A stretch of 64,000 bases of DNA from JAWKOK01 sp963765875. Its GTDB lineage: Bacteria; Chloroflexota; Anaerolineae; Caldilineales; Caldilineaceae. Shown piece by piece: positions 56,202 through 64,000 of the stretch (the first letter of the stretch is position 1; each line of letters begins with the position of its first letter). The notes under the pieces were generated by a model that saw only the letters and a program-made list of their open reading frames with translations, was not told the origin of the DNA and did not search any database. A program made the position numbers and the translations under genes. The DNA lies in contig CAVXYK010000005.1 in the NCBI GenBank assembly GCA_963765875.1, positions 69,424 through 133,423 of the forward strand, in the 5' to 3' direction.

Positions 56202-57278
56202 ACAACTGAAATTAAAGATGGCATCGTCAATAGGCCGCAAGGTAAACCGGCAAGCGTCGCGGGCGGGAAAGACACGCATATGAAAGCGATTGTTTTGCAC
56301 AAGTACGGTTCGCCAGATGTGCTTAACCTTGAGGAGATTCAAAAGCCGATCCCCAAAGACGATGAAGTATTGGTTAGAGTTCATGCAGCATCCGTCAATG
56401 CCGGGGACTGGCACCTGATGCGCGCGGATCCGTTCTTAATCCGCCTGATGTTTGGGCTGCGAAAGCCAAAGCACTCAATACTGGGCTCTGACGTCGCGGG
56501 GCGGGTTGAAGCAGTTGGCCAAAATGTTACACACTTTCAGCCAGGTGATGAAGTGTTCGGGGACGTCGCGGGGAATGGCTTTGGTGCTTTTGCCGAGTAT
56601 GTATCTGCGCCTGAAGATACGTTCGTGCCAAAGCCAGCCGGCTTAACATTTGAAGAAGCCGCCGCCGTTCCACTCGCTGCAGTCACCGCGCTACAGGGAC
56701 TGCGCGATCATGGACAAATCCAGGCAGGGCAAAAGGTTTTGATCAATGGTGCATCTGGTGGTGTGGGTACGTATGCCGTGCAGATTGCCAAATCCTACGG
56801 GGCGGAAGTAACTGGCGTGTGCAGCACAAGTAAGGTAGAGATGGTGCGCTCGATTCGGGCAGATCACGTTATTGATTATACGCAAGAAGATTTCACCCAA
56901 AATGGGCAGCAGTATGATCTGATTCTTGCGGTTGGCGGCAACCGGGGGCTTGCAGACTACAAGCGCGCATTGGCGCCCAAAGGAATTTATGTCATGGTCG
57001 GTGGATCGTCCACGGCGCAAATGTTTCAAGCCATGCTCCTCGGGCCATTGCACTCAAGAAATGGGGGCAAGCAGATGGGCAGCATGATGGCGCAACCAAA
57101 CCAAAAAGATCTCGTCATAGTAAAAGAGCTGGTTGACGCTGGTAAAGTCGTTCCGGTGATCGATAAACAGTACCCGTTAAGCGAAGTTCCTGACGCGATC
57201 CGCTATCTTGAAGCAGGACGTGCGCAAGGAAAAATAGTGATCAATGTAGTCAACAAGGAGCGTGCAAATGTTCAGTAA
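56196..57278 (+). CDS. Zinc-free medium-chain oxidoreductase (quinone-reductase-like)
   Basis: The 360-residue protein has a 28-residue leader before MKAIVLHKYGSPDVLNLEEI. A start at 56280 would match the paralogue, but the ATG at 56196 lies in the better leader. The GroES-like half contains LGSDVAGRVEAVGQNVTHFQ and GDEVFGD; the Rossmann half has VLINGASGGVGTYAVQIAKS, and DHVIDYTQEDF binds the cofactor ribose. The zinc ligands of alcohol dehydrogenases are absent. Such enzymes reduce quinones or enones with NADPH. It is the first of two related genes. Confidence 0.85.
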   Translation: MTTTEIKDGIVNRPQGKPASVAGGKDTHMKAIVLHKYGSPDVLNLEEIQKPIPKDDEVLVRVHAASVNAGDWHLMRADPFLIRLMFGLRKPKHSILGSDVAGRVEAVGQNVTHFQPGDEVFGDVAGNGFGAFAEYVSAPEDTFVPKPAGLTFEEAAAVPLAAVTALQGLRDHGQIQAGQKVLINGASGGVGTYAVQIAKSYGAEVTGVCSTSKVEMVRSIRADHVIDYTQEDFTQNGQQYDLILAVGGNRGLADYKRALAPKGIYVMVGGSSTAQMFQAMLLGPLHSRNGGKQMGSMMAQPNQKDLVIVKELVDAGKVVPVIDKQYPLSEVPDAIRYLEAGRAQGKIVINVVNKERANVQ

Positions 57279-57328
57279 TCCTCGTCGACGACAATACTCA
57301 TATGCCACCCAATCTGGGAGGAATAGCT

Positions 57329-58324
57329 ATGAAAGCAATTGTATGGACAAAATACGGACCGCCGGATGGCCTTCAACGCCAAGAGGTAGAAAAACCGACG
57401 CCCAAGGACAATGAAGTACTGATCAAAGTCCATGCGACAACGGTAACCGCAGGGGACTGTGAGATGCGCAGTCTCAAATTCCCTCTCCTGCTGCGTCTCC
57501 CGTTGCGCCTATACAATGGCCTGCGAAAACCAAAGAGAATAACGATACTAGGGCAGGAACTGGCCGGTAAAATTGAAGATGTAGGCAAAGATAGTAAGCT
57601 CTTTGAGAAGGGCGACCCAGTATTTGCCGCGACCGATATACGCTTTGGTGCTTATGCCCAGTACATATGTCTGTCTGAAGAGGGCGAAGGGGTGCTGGCA
57701 CGCATGCCAGCCAATATGAGCTATGAGGAAGCCACCACAATTCCTGTTGGGGGACTGAACGCATTGCATTTTCTTAGAAAAGGCAATATCCAACGCGGGC
57801 AAAAGGTCTTGATTAATGGCGCGGGTGGCAGTATCGGGACGATTGCCATACAGCTTGCCAAGTACTTTGGGGCGGAAGTAACTGCCGTCGATAGCACACA
57901 TAAATTGACGATACTGCGCTCAATTGGTGCAGACCATGTCATTGATTACACACAAGAGGATTTCACCAAAAACGGTGAGACCTATGATCTTATTTTTGAC
58001 ATCGTAGGCAAGAGCCCGTTTTCACGCAGTGTGCGATCGCTAACGCCAAATGGACGCTATCTTTTGGCCATCCCTTCACTATCACGCAACGTTCGAGGGT
58101 GGTGGATTTCGATGACCAGCAGCAAGAAAGTAATCGGCGGATCAGCAGACTATGAGACCGAAAATCTAGTTTTCCTCAAAGAGCTGATTGAAGCTGGAAA
58201 GATAAAATCGGTCATTGATCGACGCTATCCGTTGGAACAAATTCCCGAGGCTCACAGGTATGTCGAGACAGGCAAGAAAAAGGGTAATATCGTCATAGCC
58301 ATCGAGCATAACGACCAAACCTGA
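57329..58324 (+). CDS. Zinc-free medium-chain oxidoreductase, second copy
   Basis: The start at ATG 57329 follows GGGAGGAATAG, a strong ribosome-binding site; an upstream in-frame ATG at 57302 has none. The 331-residue protein is a paralogue of the preceding gene: MKAIVWTKYGPPDGLQRQEV, ILGQELAGKIEDVGKDSKLF, VLINGAGGSIGTIAIQLAKY, ADHVIDYTQEDFTKNGETYD. It lies 50 bp after it, so a tandem duplication followed by divergence is likely. Base use is AT-richer than the flanking 40-kb core, consistent with a transferred segment. Confidence 0.85.
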   Translation: MKAIVWTKYGPPDGLQRQEVEKPTPKDNEVLIKVHATTVTAGDCEMRSLKFPLLLRLPLRLYNGLRKPKRITILGQELAGKIEDVGKDSKLFEKGDPVFAATDIRFGAYAQYICLSEEGEGVLARMPANMSYEEATTIPVGGLNALHFLRKGNIQRGQKVLINGAGGSIGTIAIQLAKYFGAEVTAVDSTHKLTILRSIGADHVIDYTQEDFTKNGETYDLIFDIVGKSPFSRSVRSLTPNGRYLLAIPSLSRNVRGWWISMTSSKKVIGGSADYETENLVFLKELIEAGKIKSVIDRRYPLEQIPEAHRYVETGKKKGNIVIAIEHNDQT

Positions 58325-58346
58325 GAGGGTAATCGTTCCAATCCGC

Positions 58347-58613
58347 ATGAATCAAGGTGAGCAAAAAATAGCCCGCTGCAATGCCGAAGGTGGTTGGCGA
58401 ACAAAGTCTCACTCGCTTCAACTTCTTTTTACTTGTGTTGTACAGCCTGGTTTTTTGGCTTTTTTGATACCGTTTTTTACCCCCATGTCCTATGGGACTG
58501 GCTTTGTCGTCTTTGCGGCCATCCTACTGATTCGCTTCACGGCCAACCCTTATGTCAACTTGCGTGATTTTACACCAGCACAGTATAACGCTTTCCCGTA
58601 TCGTATTCCATGA
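58347..58613 (+). CDS. Small membrane protein of unknown function
   Basis: The 88-residue frame has a polar N-terminus and two hydrophobic helices (LLFTCVVQPGFLAFLIPFF, GTGFVVFAAILLIRFTA), ending YVNLRDFTPAQYNAFPYRIP. It starts 22 bp after the second oxidoreductase on the same strand and could be part of that operon. I recognise no family. Confidence 0.5.
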   Translation: MNQGEQKIARCNAEGGWRTKSHSLQLLFTCVVQPGFLAFLIPFFTPMSYGTGFVVFAAILLIRFTANPYVNLRDFTPAQYNAFPYRIP

Positions 58614-58846
58614 GTTCGTCTGAGTTTCCCACCTTTTTGGATTCAACTCATACAATCAACAACTATCGCAAATAGGGAGAGTCCGGCCAACAAAGCGCTG
58701 GAACAGACAGGCGGACTGCTTACTGACGCGATAGTCTGGTCGGGCATTCTAGATTGAGTCGGTGAGTCTTCTACATACAACAGATCAACACTTTACTACT
58801 GATTCGCCCCAGGTTTGTATATGACGCTGTCTGCCTGCAGCTCAGC

Positions 58847-59077
58847 TTACACGTAGCCCACCAGCCCAACCATCACCCCAAGCCCCAGCAAGAGCAGGGC
58901 GATCCGCACCGGCCGCTTTCGCCCATCACTGATGGGCACAGGCTCCTGCAGGAAAGCTTCCCAGCCAATGATTGCACCGGATGTCTCACGCAACACGACG
59001 CGCTGCATCTGGGCATAGGCAACAATCGCCTCCAGTGCGCGCTTGCGTCCCGAAGCGATGCCAACTGGAGAATTCAT
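58847..59077 (-). CDS. Small single-pass membrane protein
   Basis: From Met 59077 (MNSPVGIASGRKRALEAIVA) 76 residues follow: a helical, Arg/Ala-rich cytoplasmic part and one C-terminal helix (IALLLLGLGVMVGLVGYV). A GGAGGTTTG ribosome-binding site precedes this Met on the minus strand, which decides it over the upstream Met at 59146. The C-terminal helix with few residues after it suggests a tail-anchored topology. No family recognised. Confidence 0.5.
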   Translation of the reverse strand: MNSPVGIASGRKRALEAIVAYAQMQRVVLRETSGAIIGWEAFLQEPVPISDGRKRPVRIALLLLGLGVMVGLVGYV

Positions 59078-59263
59078 GTCAAACCTCCATTGAGCGTGTA
59101 ATCCGGTGAAAACGATCACTGGGTCCGGACAAAAGCGCTCCCGCATTCTGTTCCATGCCGTTCACGGAGTGGTCGCATGGCGACATCACGCATGGTGGCC
59201 ATGCCGGTCACGAACAACGATGTCCTCCTCGACAACATTGTCCGTCGGAATCACCGTCGATAT

Positions 59264-59355
59264 CAATGGCAGCGCTCGAACATCGGTTGTCTTCGCCTTC
59301 TTCAACGGCTATACTTGCAGGCGATTCGAGCGTTGCAAGCGCCATTCTTGGCATG
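59264..59355. repeat. Dispersed repeat, copy 2 (pairs with 53487-53578)
   Basis: Shares CAATGGCAGCGCTCGAA, TGTCTTCGCCT, CAACGGCTATA, AGCGCCATT and TTGGCATG with the copy at 53487. The GCGCTCGAA and TTCGAGCGTTGC words make it partly palindromic. Confidence 0.65.
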
Positions 59356-59413
59356 CAACGCCCACAAGACCCCTCATATATACACATTTCACCTGGCGAG
59401 ATTCAGCAAGTTT

Positions 59414-59540
59414 CAGTAGTGCACGAACGGTCATTCCGATGACCGGAGGGAAGAGGAATCTCGGGGTCGCCGAGGGGAGATTCCTCTTCGCTTCGCGCTT
59501 TCGGAATGACCGTTGCGACCCAATCGGCAACTACTGAAGT
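59414..59540. repeat. Dispersed palindromic repeat, copy 2 (pairs with 5810-5960)
   Basis: CAGTAGTGCACGAACGGTCA ... GACCGGAGGGAAGAGGAATC ... TTTCGGAATGACCGTTG ... CGGCAACTACTGAAGT matches the copy at 5810-5960; this copy is about 24 bp shorter in the middle. Both lie between genes. The rest of 59078-59610 is non-coding. Confidence 0.75.
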
Positions 59541-59610
59541 CTGTGTTTTCGTGCTGCGCAATGCCGGGTTCGGCCTGGCGGCTCGCATGTGAATTCTGGG
59601 AGGTTTACGT

Positions 59611-60087
59611 GTGGCAACTCTTCATTTGATGGTTGGACTTCCCTGTTCAGGAAAAACAACGCTTGCTCAAAAGCTTGAGAGTGAGAAAGCTGCGCTTCGA
59701 CTGGCACCCGATGAATGGCACGTACGTCTCTTTGGACAAGATGCAGAAGAACCAGAACATGACGCCCGGCATGCGCTAATCGAGGCCATGCTCTGGAACA
59801 TAGCGAGTAGGGCACTTGAATTGGGAACGAATGTGATCCTCGATTTTGGCTTCTGGGCACAAGAGGAACGTGAAGATTTTCGATTGCGAGCGAAGCAGCT
59901 TGGGGCTAGGAGTGAAGTGCACTTCCTGGATGTGCCGGAAGATGAACTGATGCGACGGCTTGCCGTAAGGAATTCGCAGCATTCGCGGGCAAGTTTCTAC
60001 ATTTCCGAAGAGATGATGAAGCCATGGATTGCGTTCTTCCAGAAACCAACACCCGACGAACTTGAGCCCAGAGAATCGCACATCTAG
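59611..60087 (+). CDS. P-loop kinase-like ATPase (AAA_33 type)
   Basis: A GTG start at 59611 follows GGGAGG at a good distance. The 158-residue protein has Walker A GLPCSGKTT near residue 9, an acidic LAPDEWHVRLFG, and ILDFGFWAQEEREDF near 73, which resembles the Walker B/lid of zeta-toxin and polynucleotide-kinase-like P-loop kinases. RRLAVRN near 113 contributes basic lid residues. Small kinases of this shape phosphorylate nucleotides, antibiotics or sugars; the substrate is unknown. The gene is intact and stands alone. Confidence 0.75.
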   Translation: MATLHLMVGLPCSGKTTLAQKLESEKAALRLAPDEWHVRLFGQDAEEPEHDARHALIEAMLWNIASRALELGTNVILDFGFWAQEEREDFRLRAKQLGARSEVHFLDVPEDELMRRLAVRNSQHSRASFYISEEMMKPWIAFFQKPTPDELEPRESHI

Positions 60088-60345
60088 GCGAGTTTCGGCC
60101 ACGCCGCCTAACCTTTGCATGCAGCCGACCAATCATAGCGTCACCCATTTTGCTTGGCGGCGGATGCTTGGCGTTATCGGGCAAAGCGTTTGGTTGAAGC
60201 GCCGAGTCTGAAACATTGACCCGCAGGTCGTCGTTGGGGCGCCGGCAGACAAATACGAGACCAGGGGGCATGGTTGCTCGCTGGTGCGCCGACAGCAAGG
60301 CCATGCACCGATATTGATCAGCCCAGGAAGTCAAGAGAGGTCGAA

Positions 60346-61146
60346 ATGGACTACAGCAAGGCAAACAAGGCAGCCTGGGAAGAAGCCTTCGCCAAACACC
60401 AGGCCGGCTACAAAGAAGACCCGGTGCTGCGCTTACGGAGGGGCGATCGCTCCCTTCTAGAAGCAGACGTGATCGTTGAGTTGGAGAAGATCGGCTTGGA
60501 GGGCAAGGAGGTTGCACAGATCTGCTGCAACAACGGGCGCGAACTGCTCACTCTGCTCACGATGGGGGCGGCGAAGGGTACTGGCTTTGACATCGCCGAG
60601 AACTTCGTGGGAGAAGCCCGTCGCCTGGCCAGAGAAACGAATCTTAACGCCGAGTTTGTGGCCACCGACATCTACGACATTGAGGACACCTACAGCGGCC
60701 AGTTCGATCTGGCCCTCATCACCATCGGTGCGCTCTGCTGGTTTGAAGACCTCGGGCGCTTTTTCGAAAAAGTCGCCCTCGTGCTGAAGGAGGGCGGCGT
60801 ATTGCTGATCAACGAGCAGCACCCGTACACCAATATGCTGGCGATGGTCAACGAAGAGGGGCACGACCCCGCACGGCCCGACAAGGTTGTTTTTTCCTAC
60901 TTCAAAGAAGAGCCATGGGTCGACAACGACGGCGTGGACTATGTCGGCGAAACGACCTATGTGTCAAAGACACTCTACAGTTTTTCACACTCGTTCGCTG
61001 CTGTTTTTAACGCCTTGCGCAGAAACAACCTGCGCACAGAACGGCTCAGTGAATTCGACTACGACATCTCCACTTCCTGGCCCCACATAGACAAACAGGG
61101 CATGCCCCTCTCCTATGTGCTCGTCGCCGAGAAGTATAGCCAATGA
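60346..61146 (+). CDS. Class I SAM-dependent methyltransferase
   Basis: The start at ATG 60346 follows GAGAGG. The 266-residue protein has motif I EVAQICCNNGRELLTLLTMG near residue 60, FDIAENFVGEARRLA, DLALITIGALCWFEDLGRFF near 125, and LKEGGVLLINEQHP. These features are those of a small-molecule methyltransferase. The C-terminal part has FSHSFAAVFNALRRNNLRTE and SWPHIDKQGMPLSYVLVAEK. The gene is intact. The substrate is unknown. Confidence 0.85.
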   Translation: MDYSKANKAAWEEAFAKHQAGYKEDPVLRLRRGDRSLLEADVIVELEKIGLEGKEVAQICCNNGRELLTLLTMGAAKGTGFDIAENFVGEARRLARETNLNAEFVATDIYDIEDTYSGQFDLALITIGALCWFEDLGRFFEKVALVLKEGGVLLINEQHPYTNMLAMVNEEGHDPARPDKVVFSYFKEEPWVDNDGVDYVGETTYVSKTLYSFSHSFAAVFNALRRNNLRTERLSEFDYDISTSWPHIDKQGMPLSYVLVAEKYSQ

Positions 61147-61737
61147 AATGCCTTCCCCAGCGCGATGGCCTATTCGAGACGATTTTGCTCGATCTCGCCG
61201 CATCACCGGCGCTCACCTCGTCTGAGACACGCTCTTCACACCCTCATGGCGGACAGTCGCAGTCAAACCAATGATCCGTCGTTCCCCAATGCAGGACTCG
61301 CGAGGAGTTTGATGCGCAGGAGGACGGGTGATCTGTCGGTCCGAGACTGGTCCCCAACTGCTCCTTTCGCTTGATCCTTTCGGGGGCAGCGTCTTACATC
61401 TTTCGTTCTGAGTGAGTCAGTGTTATTGGCAAATGAAAAAGTCAGCGCGAGAAGGCTACTTGCCGCTGAAGTCCAACGTAGAAACGCGTAGCATTTTGTA
61501 GCCATTCTGTAGCCACCCTCCGGTTATCCTGCAACCGCAGCCTCTTTGTCGCGGGTTACAACCCACGCCTCAAGGAAATCCGCATACCCCTGCCAACTCA
61601 GGGCGGTCTGCTCTTTCTGGGCTATTTCCATGGGCCAGGCGGCGAAATTGCCAGGGGATCTGTTCCAGGAGCGACTGACCGATTCGTTAAATTTGGTGGG
61701 CGAATATTGTGCCTCTGGTCAAGAATGGGAGGATAAA
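61147..61737. other. Gap without recognisable gene
   Basis: About 590 bp of non-coding or decayed DNA. The only readable stretch is near 61620-61735 (a short open frame ending just before the EthD-like ATG) with no known motif. Confidence 0.4.
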
Positions 61738-61899
61738 ATGGAGAAGTAGATTGTACGGGTCGAGGCCAACTGTGCAGATCCGACCCGTTGGGAGGAGTTC
61801 CACGAATGGTACAACCAGGTGCATCTGCCCGATGTGTTGGAGACGCCAGGGATCGCCAGGGCGGTTCGATATGAGAACATCGATTGCCCCCTTGATTGA
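61738..61899 (+). pseudogene. EthD/ABM-like protein with amber stop at codon 4
   Basis: ATG 61738 has an excellent GGGAGGATAAA ribosome-binding site, but codon 4 is TAG (61747-61749). The frame then continues IVRVEANCADPTRWEEFHEW, YNQVHLPDVLETPGIARAVR, YENIDCPLD to the stop at 61899. EEFHEWYNQVHLPDVL is typical of EthD-like dimeric alpha-beta barrel proteins. A CAG-to-TAG change would explain the stop. The gene is also short for the family (about 100 or more), so the 3' end may be lost as well. It lies 12 bp before the flavin-reductase remnant. Confidence 0.6.
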
Positions 61900-61911
61900 A
61901 AGGAATTAGCA

Positions 61912-62998
61912 ATGTCAACCTTGTTCGAACAGACAACCATCGGCAATTTGGAACTCGACAACCGCACTGTGCGCTCGGCGTTGTGGTTAGGCATGGCGGG
62001 CGAAGATGGTTCCTGCACACCGGCGCTGATCGAAGCCATGACTGCGTTGGCAGAGGGCGGCATCGGCCTGATCATTACAGGCTACGCCCACGTGCTCAAA
62101 ACGGTCAGTCAGGTCCTTGGCAGTTGGCCTGCCATGACGACGAATTGTTGCCAGGGCTTACCGAAATGGTTCGGTCAGTACACGCGGCGGGCGGCAAAAT
62201 CGCCCTGCAACTCGCACATGGCGGCATCTTCTCGGTCGCCGAATTGACCGGGGAAGAGCCGCTGGCGTGCGCCTCCCTTGCAGACGGAGGATGGTCCCGT
62301 CGGTCGCGCCATGGATATGGCGGAGATCGAACAGACGATTGATGCCTTTGGCGCCGCGGCCGTCAGGGCGGTAAAGGCCGGCTTCGACGCCGTCCAAATC
62401 CATGCCGCTCACGGTTACTTGCTGAGCCAGTTTCTCTCACCGTACTTCAACCGCAGGATGGATCAATACGGCGGCTCAATTGAGAACCGAGCCCGCATGT
62501 TGATGCAGGTTGTTCGACGCGTACGGAACGCGGTTGGCGATGAATATCCGATCCTTGTCAAACTAAACTCTGAGGATCTGCTGGATCGCGGGTTCACAAA
62601 GGCTGAGATGCTGGGGTCTGTATGATGCTCCAGGAAGAGGGCGTCGACGCCATCGAACTCAGCGGCGGCACAGCGGTGGGCGTGGCGCTGAACAAGTTGG
62701 AGATCGGTTTCTGCCCGCTTGGCAGCCATGAGCCCCTCTGGCGGGAGGCAGCAGAGGCGTACAAAAGCAAGGTTGATATTCCTCTGATCCTCGTGGGCGG
62801 CGTTCGTTCCCTGGAGACAGCCGAGGCATTAGTGGAAGGAGCGCCGCCGACTACATCTCCTTTGGGCGGCCGCTGATCAGAGAGCCGGACCTCGTCGCCC
62901 GCTGGAAGGCCGGCGATCGACGCAAGGCGGCCTGTGTCTCGGACAACCAGTGCGGCTGGGCCGGCTTTGGCGGGACAGGCGTTCGATGTGTTCATCTA
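61912..62998 (+). pseudogene. Old Yellow Enzyme-type NADH:flavin oxidoreductase, multiply frameshifted
   Basis: Pieces in different frames line up with one OYE barrel. They are MSTLFEQTTIGNLELDNRTV and IIEAMTALAEGGIGLIITGY, then (shifted near 62140) a segment ending PLACASLADGG. Next is DAVQIHAAHGYLLSQFLSPY (from 62278) with the catalytic His-Ala-Ala-His, then (after 62625) GVDAIELSGG and VDIPLILVGGVRSLETAEAL. Finally LIREPDLVARWKAGDRRKAA ends near 62998. At least three indels break it. The family reduces enones or dienoyl compounds with FMN. A remnant, or a poorly sequenced region. Confidence 0.65.
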
Positions 62999-63021
62999 AA
63001 TGGTGGAGGCAGTACGCAACC

Positions 63022-63871
63022 ATGACACACGACAGAGAACCGGCCCGAAAACAAACGCTGGATCAGGATATTCCCGAGTTGCACGACTTCCTGCAAACGG
63101 GCATGAAGATCCTTGATAATGGATGCGGCGACGGAGACATCACCATGGGCGTCGCCGAAACTGTGAGAACGGGAGAAATCATCGGCATCGATCCGGACGA
63201 GGAGACGTTGGTGATTGCCAACCAGCAACGGCCGTTTGCCGACAATATCAAGTTTCGCGTTGGTGACAGTCACGCACTGGATTTTGCGGATGACACCTTC
63301 GACCTGGTCTACAGCCATACCGTCGTTCACTTCTTTCTGGATCCCGTTTCCGCTCTGAAGGAACAGCGCCGAGTCACAAAACCTGGAGGCCTAGTCATTA
63401 TCTCAGGCGTCCGCGAGATGCCTACTCCATGCGTTTCCCCGCATGCCCAAACTGGGACAAAACACGCGAAGCCCGACGACGTCTCAATGAGATGCGCCTG
63501 AAAGCATTCCAGTCCAGTGGCATGGATCCCATCGCCTACTTGCAGCAACAGCGAGAGGAAAATCCAGTCTACAACATGAGCTACGGAGATGACCATGCTG
63601 GAAAGAAGTGTGCAGGGTGGCTGGCGGCAGCGGGTCTTATCGACCTCCGATCCGGGTCAAGCCAGAACGAATCCAGTACAGTGGTTCCGAGTTCATGGAG
63701 CCAAGCGACTGGGATCTGCTGCCCGTCGACGTGCCGAAAAGCCCATGGGAGCGGCAGATCCCTCAGGATATCAACGTTATGATCGGCGATGATCTTCTGG
63801 ATGCCACAACCGTCAAGGCAGCGAGCAAAAAGCCGCGTCCTGGTATCGGACCCTCATGCATTCTTCTGTAA
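63022..63871 (+). pseudogene. SAM methyltransferase, frameshifted
   Basis: From ATG 63022 (MTHDREPARKQTLDQDIPEL) the frame shows ILDNGCGDGDITMGVAETV (motif I), IGIDPDEETLVIANQQR, FDLVYSHTVVHFF, and VTKPGGLVIISGVREM. It then shifts near 63425 to a frame reading PNWDKTREARRRLNEMRLKA and MDPIAYLQQQREENPVYNM. A second shift near 63640 leads to IRVKPERIQYSGSEFMEPSD. The pattern resembles a ubiquinone/menaquinone-type or small-molecule methyltransferase. It is broken by two indels and ends at 63871; 63872-64000 is empty. Confidence 0.65.
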
Positions 63872-64000
63872 CATCCTGGTGTTTGCCGTAGGTCGGGTCC
63901 CGTGAAAGGATAGCCGCCATCCAAACAACTGTGCCGGACATAAAAATATCATTCGCCCGCAACGTTTGAGAAGGGAGGACCATCACACAACCTACTATCG

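Overview
The window looks like a chromosomal stretch from a member of the Chloroflexota, perhaps near Anaerolineae/Caldilineae. This is inference. The signs are GC-rich coding sequence, secreted proteins ending in a YLPV-type tail, a complete MoxR/Bat gene order, a cox/xdh-type molybdenum hydroxylase, a paired GT4/GH130 locus, and many dispersed palindromic repeats between genes. A striking share of genes carry frameshifts or premature stops. Either the region is decaying or the assembly has residual indel errors; both are argued in individual entries.

Layout. 0-3.5 kb: a transglutaminase-like protein, an astacin/matrixin-like zinc protease and a WYL-type regulator. 3.5-6.6 kb: a cysteine-rich leader ORF with four consecutive Cys codons, a strong intrinsic terminator with a competing antiterminator, a second Cys-rich ORF, then a damaged sulfite/nitrite reductase gene and a small companion gene with an early stop. 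This reads as a cysteine-responsive attenuator in front of a sulfur-assimilation gene. 6.7-9.4 kb: a REP-associated transposase (RAYT), a metallo-beta-lactamase-fold hydrolase and a DUF1361 membrane protein. 9.5-13.8 kb: a two-domain GT4 glycosyltransferase translationally coupled to a GH130 glycosidase, with a GH130 remnant next door. 13.8-15.5 kb: an unusual single ORF joining an ABC permease to a MenA-type prenyltransferase. 15.8-20.5 kb: two secreted CAP-domain paralogues, one with five 73-residue repeats and a one-base insertion. 20.8-22.3 kb: fetAB. 22.6-26.3 kb: a barnase-like RNase with a membrane-anchor segment, its barstar inhibitor, a methyltransferase, a Dam-type DNA adenine methylase and a PH-like membrane protein.

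26.5-37.9 kb (minus strand): moxR, DUF58, a signal-peptide membrane protein, batA, batB, a TPR lipoprotein, batD, a TPR/SH3 protein and an S41 protease. Nearly every gene except DUF58 is frameshifted. 38.8-42.9 kb: a molybdenum hydroxylase FAD subunit and a fused [2Fe-2S]/molybdopterin subunit whose coding sequence has absorbed intergenic-type repeats. 43.2-49.5 kb: an intact lipoprotein adaptor / FtsX-like permease / two-ATPase export operon; one ATPase carries a C-terminal AbrB-like domain. 49.6-50.6 kb: pdxH and a small membrane protein.

50.7-64 kb: tRNA-Val(CAC) followed by a tyrosine recombinase, then sparse accessory DNA. It holds a lipoprotein made of eight 26-residue repeats, a TIR-flanked element, two related medium-chain reductases behind a duplicated leader, a P-loop kinase, an intact methyltransferase and several broken genes (ABM-like, EthD-like, Old Yellow Enzyme, methyltransferase). 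This end looks like an integrated island or a repeatedly invaded locus.
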